In this document: positions 44,401 through 52,359 of the stretch, one piece after another
Numbering within the stretch: position 1 is the stretch's first letter
Layout: each line of letters begins with the position of its first letter
Program-made: the position numbers and the translations under genes
NCBI GenBank assembly: GCA_023954375.1
Contig: JAMLIC010000044.1
Coordinates: 1-64,000 of the forward strand
Direction: 5' to 3'
Source of the DNA: Planctomycetota bacterium
GTDB taxonomy: Bacteria; Planctomycetota; J058
Length of the DNA: 64,000 nt
The notes under the pieces: model-generated
What the model saw: only the letters and a program-made list of their open reading frames with translations
Told to the model about the DNA's origin: nothing
Database searches by the model: none

Positions 44401-44909
44401 TCGACGGCGTTCAGCTGGTAGCGCAGGAACCAGTCCTGGATGGAGCGCAGCTCGCCCAGGTCGAAGCCGTCGCCCTCGACCGTGTACCAGAACACCTGCC
44501 CGAGCGCCGTGGCGTCGGGGCCCAGGACCGGCTGGACGCCCTGGGGGAGGCGCGTGAGGGCCACGTTCATGCGCTCGAGCACGCGGCTGCGCGCCCAGTA
44601 GAAGTCCACGTCGTCGTGGAAGATCACGAAGACCATGGAGAAGCCGAAGCCCGAGGCCGAGCGGATGACCTTGACGCCCGGCGTGCCCGAGAGGGCGATC
44701 GTCAGCGGGTAGGTGACCTGGTCGTCGACGTCCTGCGGGCTGCGGCCCGGCCAGTCGGCGTAGACGATCACCTGCTTCTCGCCGATGTCCGGGATGGCGT
44801 CCACCGGCGTGTTGACGAGGGCCCACCAGCCGGCGCCGAGCACGACGGCGACCCCCAGGAGCACGAGGAAGGTGTTGCGCAGGCACCAGCGGATGACGGC
44901 CGCGACCAC
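41406..44909 (-). CDS. cusA: CusA-like heavy-metal RND pump with enlarged central region
   Basis: 1167 residues, ~130 more than usual, from the GTG at 44909 (one base from the adaptor stop). IPDIGEKQVIVYADWPGRSP, FSMVFVIFHDDVDFYWAR and AIAIGAVADMGIIMTEN are CusA-type signatures. The extra part lies at ~500-640 between the first helix block and second half: it holds two additional hydrophobic helices and a WTWLVHTFPGLGREFMPPLDEG junction that resumes the standard fold. Probable Cu(I)/Ag(I) export with the adaptor and TolC genes upstream. Confidence 0.85.
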   Translation of the reverse strand: MVAAVIRWCLRNTFLVLLGVAVVLGAGWWALVNTPVDAIPDIGEKQVIVYADWPGRSPQDVDDQVTYPLTIALSGTPGVKVIRSASGFGFSMVFVIFHDDVDFYWARSRVLERMNVALTRLPQGVQPVLGPDATALGQVFWYTVEGDGFDLGELRSIQDWFLRYQLNAVEGVSEVASIGGHVKEYQVDVDPARLRAHGVTLAEVAEAVRRANVDVGAKAVEVNQVEFFIRGVGFVKSVRDLEDAPLRARAGTPLYVKNVATVSLGPAFRRGALDAGGVEAVGGVVVMRYGENPLRVLERVKARLEQLEPGLPTKTLADGTVSRVRVVPFYDRTGIIHETIDTLREALVQEAIAAALVLLVFLLHLRSAFTILPTLPLSVGVAFLCMYGLGIDSNIMSLAGIAIAIGAVADMGIIMTENVFRHVAMDDGRPHRQRLEDGAAEVGPAIVAAVCNTVATFIPVLMLTDQEGKLFRPLAYTKMFAIAASAVLALTVVPVLAQLLLRDPGWDRRRALRLAAAGGLVATLALGLATRALLLPEAPWPQGWLLALAGGLVVAGALYRMARERLLPLEENAVSRGILRVYVPTLRWVLAHKKTFLALPAALVLLGLTLWLGFAQVAGPLRRGLAGVGLDPGSTRPWTWLVHTFPGLGREFMPPLDEGSLLYMPSLVPAGSLTVALEVLQAQDAAMLTVPEVEQVVGKLGRADSALDPAPVGMIETIVSLRPEQEWRTVPVARFYDGWPEWLQAPLRRLLPPERRITKAEVLDELRRKVDVPGVLPTWLQPIQTRIVMLQSGFRAMMGVKVFGADLREIERIGLQMEELLRQVPGATDVVADRITGKPYLEYRLDRERMARHGVNVRDVQDVIEVAIGGEALTESVEGRERYPIRVRYPRELRDSLEALERVLVPTATGEHVPISQVAEVAYTVGPQEIKSENALLVGYVTLNTRDRDEVSVVEDAERLLQEKLRAGELVLPPGYYYQWAGQFESQVRATGRLKVIVPLVLLLDLVILYLAFGRWWVALLVFSGVAVSAAGGFIMLFLWGVNLSVAVWVGFIALFGIADDDGVVMGTYLTQTFTRASPATVEEVRALVVEAASKRIRPALMTSATTLFALLAVFLTQGRGSDIMQPMAIPLIGGMAVSVVDWLLVPCVYAWVEERRLRRRVEGARA

Positions 44910-44910
44910 G

Positions 44911-46485
44911 TCAGTGGCCTCCGTGGTGGTGCTGCCCTGCCGGCCGGTCCAGCGGCGGCGGTGGCATGTCGCCCTCGTGGCACTCGTCGTGCGCCGGCGG
45001 CGGGGCGCGGTCCTCGTGACCCTCGTGCCCGTCGTGGCCCGTTGCGGGCGCTGGCGACCCGGCGCGTGGCGGCGCGGGCGGCCCGCCATGGTCGTGCCCG
45101 GCGGCCCCCGCGTGCCCCTCCGGGTGGAGCAGGCTCGGCCGCCCGCTGATCTGCAGCTGCGAGTCGATGAGGAAGTTGCCGCGCACGACCACGCGCTGGC
45201 CCGCCCGGAGGCCCGCGAGCACCGGATGGAAGTCGCCCGCGCGCGGACCGAGGCTCGGCTCGACCGGCCGGTAGCGACCGGGCGCCTCCTCGACGAACAC
45301 GAGCTGCCGCCTCCCGGTCGTCAGCACCGCCTCGGTCGGGACGGCGAGCACCGGCTCGTGCGGCCCCGCCGCGCCGGGGACCTGCACGAGGTCCATGCCG
45401 CACAGCGGGCAGGGCCCCGGCGCCGCCTGGATCACCATGGGGTGCATGGGGCACACCCACCTCCCCTCGAGGCCGGTCGGCCCGGGCTCGCCGCCGCCCG
45501 CGATCGGCGCGCGGATCGTCGCCTGGACGAACATGCCCGGCCGGAGCAGCCCCTCGTCGTTCGGCGCCATGACCCGCACGCGCACCGTGCGGGTCTCCTC
45601 GGTGAGCACCGGCTCGACGAAGCCCACCGCGCCCTCGAGCCGCCGCGCGGGGAACCCCTCCAGCCGCAGCTCCACCGGCTGCCCGAAGCGCACCCAGGCC
45701 AGGTCGTCCTCGTAGACCTCGAGGACGATCCACACCCGCGACAGGTCCGCGATCGTGTAGAGCGGGTCGCCGACGCGCACGTACTGCCCCGGCCGGACGC
45801 CCTTCTCCAGGATCGTCCCGGCCATGGGGGCGAACACGGTCAGGTGGACCTGCGGCGCGCCGGTGCGAGCGATCTCGTCGACCTGCGCCTCCGTGATCCC
45901 CCAGAGGAGCAGGCGTCGCCGCGCCGCGTCGATCGCCGCCGGGATCCCGGAGCGCAGGCTGGCCAGGTACTCCTGCTGCGTCGCGTAGAGGTCGGGGCTG
46001 TAGATCTGGACCAGGTGGTCGCCTCGCTCGACCACCGTCCCGGGGAAGTCGGCGAACACCTGGTCGACGCGCCCCTCGACCCGGGCCGTGATGTAGGCGA
46101 CCGCCGTCTCGTCCAGGGCGACCTTGCCCACCGTGCGCAGCTCGCGCCACAGGAGGCGCTCCTCCAGCGGCACCGCCTCGACCCGGGCCATGGCGCGCGC
46201 GTGCGCCCCCAGCGCCACGACCGCCCCGTCCGGTCCGTCGGCGGGGCCCTCGGGCGTGATCGGCACCAGGTCCATGCCGCAGATCGGGCAGCGCCCGGGC
46301 CGTTCCATGCGGATCTGCGGGTGCATCGAGCACGTCCACACGGTGGTAGCGTCGGGCGGCGCCGGGGCGGCGACCTGCTGCTCTCCGTGGTCGTGGCCCG
46401 AGAGGAGGCCCCGCGCGCCGAAGCCCAGGGCGACGCCCGCCGCGGTCAGCGCCGCGCCGATCCACCTGCTCCTCAGCGTGCTCAT
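44911..46485 (-). CDS. cusB: CusB-like adaptor with two HMBD domains and His-rich tail
   Basis: 524 residues from the ATG at 46485 (ATGA overlap with the TolC gene). Membrane anchor/signal at ~10-30, an HMBD (WTCSMHPQI...CPICGMDLV), then lipoyl and barrel regions (GRVDQVFADFPGTVV, QIYSPDLYATQQEYLASL, the CusB hallmark), a second HMBD (WVCPMHPMV...CPLCGMDL) inserted before the last barrel strands, and a C-terminal His/Asp/Glu-rich tail (GHDGHEGHED, HHHGGH). Metal handoff to the CusA pump is the likely role. Confidence 0.88.
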   Translation of the reverse strand: MSTLRSRWIGAALTAAGVALGFGARGLLSGHDHGEQQVAAPAPPDATTVWTCSMHPQIRMERPGRCPICGMDLVPITPEGPADGPDGAVVALGAHARAMARVEAVPLEERLLWRELRTVGKVALDETAVAYITARVEGRVDQVFADFPGTVVERGDHLVQIYSPDLYATQQEYLASLRSGIPAAIDAARRRLLLWGITEAQVDEIARTGAPQVHLTVFAPMAGTILEKGVRPGQYVRVGDPLYTIADLSRVWIVLEVYEDDLAWVRFGQPVELRLEGFPARRLEGAVGFVEPVLTEETRTVRVRVMAPNDEGLLRPGMFVQATIRAPIAGGGEPGPTGLEGRWVCPMHPMVIQAAPGPCPLCGMDLVQVPGAAGPHEPVLAVPTEAVLTTGRRQLVFVEEAPGRYRPVEPSLGPRAGDFHPVLAGLRAGQRVVVRGNFLIDSQLQISGRPSLLHPEGHAGAAGHDHGGPPAPPRAGSPAPATGHDGHEGHEDRAPPPAHDECHEGDMPPPPLDRPAGQHHHGGH

Positions 46486-47819
46486 CGGCCCGTGCTCCCT
46501 TCCTCGGCCCCTCCCACGCTGCGCCGCAGCTCGGCCTCCGCCGCCGCGCGCTCGGCCCTGACCCGCTCGAGCGCCAGCTCCTGGTCGAGCTGCATGCGCT
46601 GCGCGTCGATCAGGGCCAGGAAGTCGATCCTGCCGGCCACGTAGGCCGCCTCCGAGACCGCCACGTTCTGTCGGGCCCGCGGGACGGCCTCCTCGGCCAG
46701 GAGCCGCGCCTGCGCGTCCGCCGCGCGCACGCGCGCCGCGGCCCGCCGCACCTCGTCGAGGACCCGGCTCCGGGCGGCGCGCGCCTCGGCCTCGGCCCGG
46801 CGGACGTTCGCGCGCGCCTCGGCCACCCCGCCCCGGAGGCGCCCCCACCAGATCGGCAAGGACACGCCGCCGCTGACCTCGAGCTCGTCGGCCCCGGCGC
46901 CGGCGTCCCGCACGTAGCCGCCGCCGACGACGAGGTCCGGAACCCACTCCAGCTCCGCCCGGTCCCGCCGGGCGACCTCCGCGTCCACGAGGGCGGCGGC
47001 GCCCGCCAGGTCCGGCCGCTGCCGCAGGGCGCGCTCGAACAGGACCGCGAGCGGCTCCGGCGGAGCGCCGACCTCCGGGGCGAGGACGGGCCCGAGCGGC
47101 GCGTCGGGCGGACGGTCGAGGAGCACGTTCAGCCCGCTCTCCGCCACCTGGACCTCGCGCCGGGCCCCCTCGCGCTCGACCCGCAGGGCGTCCCGCGTCA
47201 CCTCGGCCCGGAGCACGTCGGGCTGCGTCGCCGCTCCGACCGCGTAGCGGCTGCGCGCGATCTCCACGAAGCGCTCCATGAGGGCCACGTGCTCGTCGAG
47301 CAGCGCGAGCGCCCGGCGGGCCAGATACAGCCCTGCGAGCCCGGACCGCGTCTGGGCCCGCAGCAGGTTCGTCTGCTCGGAGAGCGCGGCGCGCATGGCC
47401 CGCGCCTCCGCCACCGCGGCCCGGCCCTGCGCGAGGAGCTTCCCGGGGAAGGGCACCTCCTGCATGAGCTCGACCGTGTGCATCTTGAACATGGACGAGT
47501 AGCCGTAGCGGAGCCACGGGTCCGGCAGCGACGCCCGCTGCGGCACCTGCTCCAGATGGGCGACCCAGCGCTCGAGGGCGGCCAGGGCGTCCGGGTTCCG
47601 CGCCGCGACGAGCTCGGCGACCCCGTCGGGGGTGAGGGGCCCGGTGAGCCGCGCCTCGTCCGTGGGGTGGGCGCCGGTCGGGCGCTCCTCCCAGGGGGAC
47701 CCGTCCACGTCGAGTCCGTTCGCGAACGCCGGCGCCGGGCCGTGCTCGGGAGCGAGGCACCCGGCGAGGAGCAACGCGGCCACGCCGATCGCTCCCACTC
47801 CCAACGCATCTCCAGCCAT
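46482..47819 (-). CDS. TolC-family outer-membrane lipoprotein (CusC-like)
   Basis: 445 residues from the ATG at 47819. Lipobox LLLAGC near 19. Two OEP domains with a MFKMHTVELMQEVPFPGKL segment typical of metal-efflux TolC proteins, and long helices (AAVAEARAMRAALSEQTN). First gene of the minus-strand cusCBA-like operon (TolC, adaptor, CusA). The 5' region lies in the decayed stretch 47820-49300. Confidence 0.85.
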   Translation of the reverse strand: MAGDALGVGAIGVAALLLAGCLAPEHGPAPAFANGLDVDGSPWEERPTGAHPTDEARLTGPLTPDGVAELVAARNPDALAALERWVAHLEQVPQRASLPDPWLRYGYSSMFKMHTVELMQEVPFPGKLLAQGRAAVAEARAMRAALSEQTNLLRAQTRSGLAGLYLARRALALLDEHVALMERFVEIARSRYAVGAATQPDVLRAEVTRDALRVEREGARREVQVAESGLNVLLDRPPDAPLGPVLAPEVGAPPEPLAVLFERALRQRPDLAGAAALVDAEVARRDRAELEWVPDLVVGGGYVRDAGAGADELEVSGGVSLPIWWGRLRGGVAEARANVRRAEAEARAARSRVLDEVRRAAARVRAADAQARLLAEEAVPRARQNVAVSEAAYVAGRIDFLALIDAQRMQLDQELALERVRAERAAAEAELRRSVGGAEEGSTGR

Positions 47820-48129
47820 TCTAGCTCCCAACGCCGGCAACCGAGCACCAGGCATGCCAGCGAGTCGTGACGGGGACCTCGCCGCACCCTCGGGATGGAG
47901 GGAGGAGTCCTCGCTCAGGGGGGCAGACGGACCTGGGGCCGAGCTCTTACAGCCGAGATCCCCCGCGCCTTCCGCCGCCGGCTCGCGCCGCCGCGATCCT
48001 GCTCGAGCCCCTCCCTTTGCCCAACGGGGCTGTCACTCGTGCATGACGGGTCGCGCCCGCGCGTCACGCCGCCGGAACGCAGCGACGGGCCCCTGAAGGA
48101 GCGGCCCCGGGGCTCGCCGGCGGCGTAGC
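47820..48129. other. Intergenic stretch upstream of the minus-strand cus operon
   Basis: 310 bases with no convincing ORF. GTAAGAGCT on the minus strand near 47943-47951 matches the first nine positions of the 12-bp repeat family but not the last three. Nothing else recognisable. Confidence 0.4.
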
Positions 48130-48660
48130 ATGTACTCTGCCGGCGCGCGCGAGGTGCTCATGATCCGCAGGACGCCGCGATCGGACGCGCCGTGTGCCGC
48201 CGAGCCTCAGGTCCCGAGGGAGCCGCCGGTCCTCAGGGAGGTCGAGCGGCGTCCGCCAGCCCGCAGCCCGGAGAGCGGCGCCGGGCTCCGGCGGTGGCCG
48301 CGTGCGGCGCTCGTCGGTCTCTTGCTGCTCGCCTCGCCCTGCCTGCTCGCGCCCGTCCTCGGCCGCTGCCGCGCGCGCGCGGCTCGAGGCGGGTGACGTG
48401 TGCGGTCCGCAGTCCGTGATCCTCGGCGACCCTCTGGTCGTCGCTCGCGAGGTGCTCGAGGAGGGCTCGACCGCCCGCGGCGCGGACGACGGCGGCGTAC
48501 GCCATCCGGGTGTGCCGCTCGCCCGACGCGCCGCTCACGGCCGACGAGCTGACGGTCCCGAAGAAGGCCGCGACCTCGGACCCGGACGCGAACGTCCGCG
48601 TGGCGTCCACCGGCACGCTCCTCTCCGTGACGGGTGGGGGCCCGGTCGGCGAGGACTGCC
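48130..48660 (+). pseudogene. Possible frameshifted exported protein remnant
   Basis: An ATG-start reading frame (48130-48396) has a basic tail and a hydrophobic segment (ALVGLLLLASPCLLAPVL) like a signal peptide, then stops. Sensible-looking residues continue in a second frame (RLEAGDVCGPQSVILGDPLVVAREVLEEGST) and a third (AYAIRVCRSPDAPLTADEL, VRVASTGTLLSVTGG). This would need two frameshifts. No family is recognised. The call rests on continuity only and could be wrong. Confidence 0.3.
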
Positions 48661-48689
48661 TGCGACGACTCGAGGGCGACGCCGCGACG

Positions 48690-49140
48690 ATCGACCCCGT
48701 CGGGCCGCTGCAGGGCGAGTGGAAACTTCCCCCGGGGCGCCCCCGGCCGCTCGGTCGGGCGTACGCGCTCGCCCTCGACCCGGCTCCAGCCCACGCGGCC
48801 GTCGACCGTGTGGGCCAGGAGGAGGGCGCCGCCCGCGGCCTGGCCGAAGCGAGGCCCGTCCATGGGGCAGCCGCGGAAACGACCACCCGTCAGGCGTGAC
48901 GGGGCTGGTGCGGAAGCGACGTCCGTCACGGTCTGCGCGCAGCAGGAACACGTCACGCACGCTGTCGCGCGCGCCGCGGAAGGCCACGAGCAGCCGCCCC
49001 ACCGGGTCGAACGCGGCGTCGAGATGGCAGCAGGCGCAGGCGCCGCCGCCGTAGTCGTGCACGAGCGGCGCGGCCGGCTCGAACGACGCCCCGCCGTCGC
49101 GCGAGGCCCGCCCGAAGAGCGGCAGGCCGACAGCCCTCGG
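48690..49140 (-). pseudogene. Frameshifted sialidase/BNR-like fragment
   Basis: In the frame through 49062 one reads FGRASRDGGASFEPAAPLV, HDYGGGACACCHLDAAFD and RLLVAFRGARDSVRDVFLLR, a BNR/sialidase-like repeat pattern. Near 48890 the frame is lost and GCPMDGPRFGQAAGGALLLAHTVDGRVGWSRV continues in another frame to ~48690. No full-length ORF, start or normal end exists, so it is a broken gene or an assembly-damaged one. It converges on the remnant at 48130-48660. Confidence 0.45.
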
Positions 49141-49341
49141 TGAGGGTTCACCCCGCAGCGGCGGGCAAGGTCTGCGCTCTTCACCGCCGTCAGTCTACGC
49201 CCCGTACCTGGGTACCGGGTCAAGCCCCGGAGGGCGCCTGTCGAAGCAACTGCTTCTCTCCGCTCGACCTGCCCGGAGGAGGATCGACGCCGCGTACGGG
49301 CGGGACTACCCTCGGCAGGGGGGGTGCTGGATCCCCGGTCC

Positions 49342-49593
49342 ATGTCGCCGAAGCGGCGCTGTCACCTCCTCGCCCCGGCGCTCCTCCTGCTCGGGTGCGA
49401 GGCCTTCGTCCCGCCCCCGCTCCCCGAAGGGCACCCGGCGCGCGCGGACGCGGAGGCCTCCGCGCTCCCCCTGCACGTCGCTGCGCCGGTCGCGCCGGAG
49501 CAGGTGGAGCCCGTCCCGGCGCCGAGCGCGACGATGCACCCCGAGGCCGCCGCCGCCGAGGGCGAGCATCAGCACCACGGGGCGCCGCGATGA
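49342..49593 (+). CDS. Small His-ended lipoprotein
   Basis: 83 residues from the ATG at 49342; an in-frame GTG at 49324 is possible. Lipobox LLLLGC near 20, then Pro/Ala/Glu-rich chain ending EGEHQHHGAP. Coupled (ATGA) to the TolC-family gene. Likely a periplasmic metal-binding accessory by context; no family recognised. Confidence 0.65.
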   Translation: MSPKRRCHLLAPALLLLGCEAFVPPPLPEGHPARADAEASALPLHVAAPVAPEQVEPVPAPSATMHPEAAAAEGEHQHHGAPR

Positions 49594-50981
49594 CGAGGGG
49601 CGCCGCCGCGCTCGCGTCCGTCCTCCTCGCGGGGTGCGTGACCGTGCCGCGCGACGCCGGCTTCGACGACGTGGCCCGCCTCGCCGAGCAGCGGGGGGCG
49701 CCGCCGGTCCACTGGTTCCAGGGCGAGCCGGAGGACGCGCGGGTCGAGGCGCGGGTCGAGGCGCTGCTGGAGACGGAGCTCGACGCCGTGACGGCGACCC
49801 GGATCGCCCTGCTGCGAAGCCCGCGCCTCCAGGCCGTCTACGAGGAGCTCGGGGTGGCGCAGGCGGCGCTCGTGCAGGCGGGCCTCCTCTCGAACCCCGT
49901 GCTCAGGGGGGAGGTCCGGCTGCCGGTCGCGGGCGGTGGCCTCGGGATCGAGGTCGGTGTGGCGCAGGAGTTCCTCGACCTGTTTCTCCTCCCGCTGCGC
50001 CGGCGGCTGGCGGGGGCGGCCTTCGTCGCGGCGAAGCTGCGCGTCACGGGCGAGGTCCTGGACGTCGTGGCAGAGACGCGGGCGGCCTTCTACGACCTGC
50101 AGGCCGCGGCGCAGCTGCGGGAGCTGCGCGCCACCGCCGTCGCCGCCCTCGAGGCCGCCCACGAGCTCGCGCGCCGCCTGCGCGAGGCGGGCAACATCCC
50201 TGCGCTCGATCTGGCCCTCCAGCGCGCCCAGTACGAGGAGGAGCGCCTCGAGCTCGTGCGCGCCGAGGCGCAGGTGGAGCTGGCGCGCGCGCGGGTCGAT
50301 CGGCTCATGGGGGTCTTCGGCGCCGAGGCGCGCTGGCGCTTCGCCCGGCGGCTCCCCGAGCTCCCCCCGGACGACGAGGGCCTGGCGCGCGCGGAGCGGC
50401 AGGCGGTGGGCCGGAGCCTGGAGCTCGGCGCCCTCGAGCAGGAGGTGCTCGTCGCCGGCGAGCAGGTCGGGCTGGCCCGCACCTTCGCCTTCCTCCCCTC
50501 GCTGACCCTCGGGGCGAGCGCGGAGCGCGAGCCGGACGGCGGCTGGGGCGTGGGGCCGCAGCTCGCGCTGCCGCTGCCGATCTTCGACCAGGGGCAGGCC
50601 CGGATCGCGGCGGCGCGCGCGCGCCTGCGGCAGCGGCAGGCGCTCGTCGCTGCGACGGCGCTGCAGGTGCGGGCCGCGACGCGGGCGGCGGTGGCCCGCG
50701 TGCTGGCTGCCCGGGCGCGCGTCGAGCACCAGCGGCGCACCGTGCTGCCGGCGCGGCAGCTCGTCCTCGACGAGACGCAGCTGCAGTACAACGCGATGCA
50801 GGTGGGCGCCTTCCAGCTCCTCGACGCGCGGCGGGCGCAGATCGAGGCGGGGGTGCGCTTCGTGCGCGACCAGCGCGAGTACTGGGTGGCGCGGGCCGAG
50901 CTGGACCGGCTCACCGCCGGTCGGCTGGGCCGCGGCGTCCGCCTCTTCGACGACGAGCCAGGTGGAGGTCGCGATGAGTGA
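49590..50981 (+). CDS. TolC-family outer-membrane lipoprotein of the multicopper oxidase operon
   Basis: 463 residues from the ATG at 49590. Lipobox LLAGC near 16. TRIALLRSPRLQAVYEELG, GEVRLPV, QEFLDLFLLPLRRRLAG and REAGNIPALDLALQR are typical of the CusC/OprM-like group found with copper oxidases. It has no pump of its own; the next gene, overlapping by 8 bases, is a multicopper oxidase. It may share pumps or act as an unrelated OM factor. Confidence 0.82.
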   Translation: MTRGAAALASVLLAGCVTVPRDAGFDDVARLAEQRGAPPVHWFQGEPEDARVEARVEALLETELDAVTATRIALLRSPRLQAVYEELGVAQAALVQAGLLSNPVLRGEVRLPVAGGGLGIEVGVAQEFLDLFLLPLRRRLAGAAFVAAKLRVTGEVLDVVAETRAAFYDLQAAAQLRELRATAVAALEAAHELARRLREAGNIPALDLALQRAQYEEERLELVRAEAQVELARARVDRLMGVFGAEARWRFARRLPELPPDDEGLARAERQAVGRSLELGALEQEVLVAGEQVGLARTFAFLPSLTLGASAEREPDGGWGVGPQLALPLPIFDQGQARIAAARARLRQRQALVAATALQVRAATRAAVARVLAARARVEHQRRTVLPARQLVLDETQLQYNAMQVGAFQLLDARRAQIEAGVRFVRDQREYWVARAELDRLTAGRLGRGVRLFDDEPGGGRDE

Positions 50982-52356
50982 GCTCACGCGTCGGACGGCG
51001 CTGGCGGCGGCCGCCTTAGCGGGCGGCGGGGTGCTCCTGCGCGGCGTCCGCGTCGCGGCGCAGGGCCAGGCCGAGGCCGCCCCGGGCCACTCCGGCCAGC
51101 GGACCATCGCGCCGGACGAGCTCCCGGGGCTGCCGCCGGGGGCGCCGGGCCTCGACTACACGCCCGTGGTCGTGCCCGACGGGCGCACCCTCCCCTGGCG
51201 CCTGGTGGGCGGCGTGAAGGTCTACCACCTCGTGGCCGAGGAGGTGGACCACGAGTTCGCGCCCGGGCTGCGCGCCTGGTGCTGGGGCTACAACGGCGTC
51301 GTCCACGGCCCCATGATCGAGGCGGTCGAGGGCGACCGCGTGCGCATCTACGTGACGAACCGCCTCCCCGCGGCGACCACGGTCCACTGGCACGCGGCGA
51401 TCGTGCCCAGCGGCATGGACGGGGTGGGCGGCATCAGCCAGCGGGCGATCCACCCGGGCGAGACGTTCAAGTACGAGTTCACGCTGCGCCAGCACGGCAC
51501 GCTCATGTACCACTCGCACCACGACGAGATGACCCAGATCGGCATGGGCATGACCGGGCTGTTCGTCGTGCACCCCCGCCGCCCGCGTGAGCGCCGCCCG
51601 GAGCGCGACTACGCGCTCCTCCTCCACGAGTGGCACATCCCCGCCGGGGCCCGGCGCCCGAACCCGAACGAGATGACCGACTTCAACGTGCTGACGATCA
51701 ACGCCAAGGCCTTCCCCGCGACCACGCCCATGGTGGCCCTGCGCGGCGAGCGCGTGCGCATCCGGCTGGGGAACCTGAGCCCCATGGACCACCACCCGAT
51801 GCACCTGCACGGGCACGCGTTCTTCGTCACCGAGACCGACGGCGGCGTGATCCCGGCGGGCGCGCGCTGGCCGGAGGCGACGGTCCTCGTGCCGGTCGGC
51901 GCCACCCGGACGATCGAGCTCGTGGCCGACAACCCGGGCGACTGGGCGCTCCACTGCCACATGACCCACCACATGATGAACCAAATGGGCCACGAGTTCC
52001 CGAACATGATCGGCGTGGACCCGGCCGGCCTCGACGAGCGCGTGCGCAGGCTCCTGCCCGGCTACATGACCATGGGCGAGCGCGGCATGGCCGAGGCCGA
52101 CATGAGCCACATGCAGGTGCCGGCGAACAGCATCCCCATGCTCGGCGCGCGGGGTCCCAAGGACCGCGTGACCATGGGGGGCATGGTCACCCTGCTCAAG
52201 GTGCGCGAGGCGCTCGAGCCCGGCCAGGACCCGGGCTGGTACGCCGACCCGCCCGGGACCGTGGCCGCGCCGGCGACCGCGGAGGACCTGGCGCGCGACG
52301 GGATCGAGGTCACGGCGCCGCCGCCCCCGACCCCGCCGCGCCCGCACGACCACTGA
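50974..52356 (+). CDS. Tat-exported multicopper oxidase
   Basis: 460 residues. Tat-like signal (LTRRTALAAAALAGG). Copper ligands complete: HWH at 138-140, HSH at 180-182, HPMHLHGH at 274-281 and HCHMTHHM at 327-334, which includes the type-1 Cys328. A Met/His-rich C-terminal region (GYMTMGERGMAEADMSHMQV) is common in CueO/CopA-type cuprous oxidases. Likely oxidises Cu(I) in the periplasm. It ends 3 bases from the stop of the convergent P-ATPase gene. Confidence 0.88.
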   Translation: MSELTRRTALAAAALAGGGVLLRGVRVAAQGQAEAAPGHSGQRTIAPDELPGLPPGAPGLDYTPVVVPDGRTLPWRLVGGVKVYHLVAEEVDHEFAPGLRAWCWGYNGVVHGPMIEAVEGDRVRIYVTNRLPAATTVHWHAAIVPSGMDGVGGISQRAIHPGETFKYEFTLRQHGTLMYHSHHDEMTQIGMGMTGLFVVHPRRPRERRPERDYALLLHEWHIPAGARRPNPNEMTDFNVLTINAKAFPATTPMVALRGERVRIRLGNLSPMDHHPMHLHGHAFFVTETDGGVIPAGARWPEATVLVPVGATRTIELVADNPGDWALHCHMTHHMMNQMGHEFPNMIGVDPAGLDERVRRLLPGYMTMGERGMAEADMSHMQVPANSIPMLGARGPKDRVTMGGMVTLLKVREALEPGQDPGWYADPPGTVAAPATAEDLARDGIEVTAPPPPTPPRPHDH

Positions 52357-52359
52357 CGG

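Noticed and set aside
42174..45149. 991-codon plus-strand ORF opposite CusA
   Set aside because: Antisense shadow of cusA/cusB; no start context and no family pattern.
48130..48396. Intact small membrane protein
   Set aside because: Sensible residues continue in two other frames after its stop, so it is more likely the front of a broken gene; not called intact.
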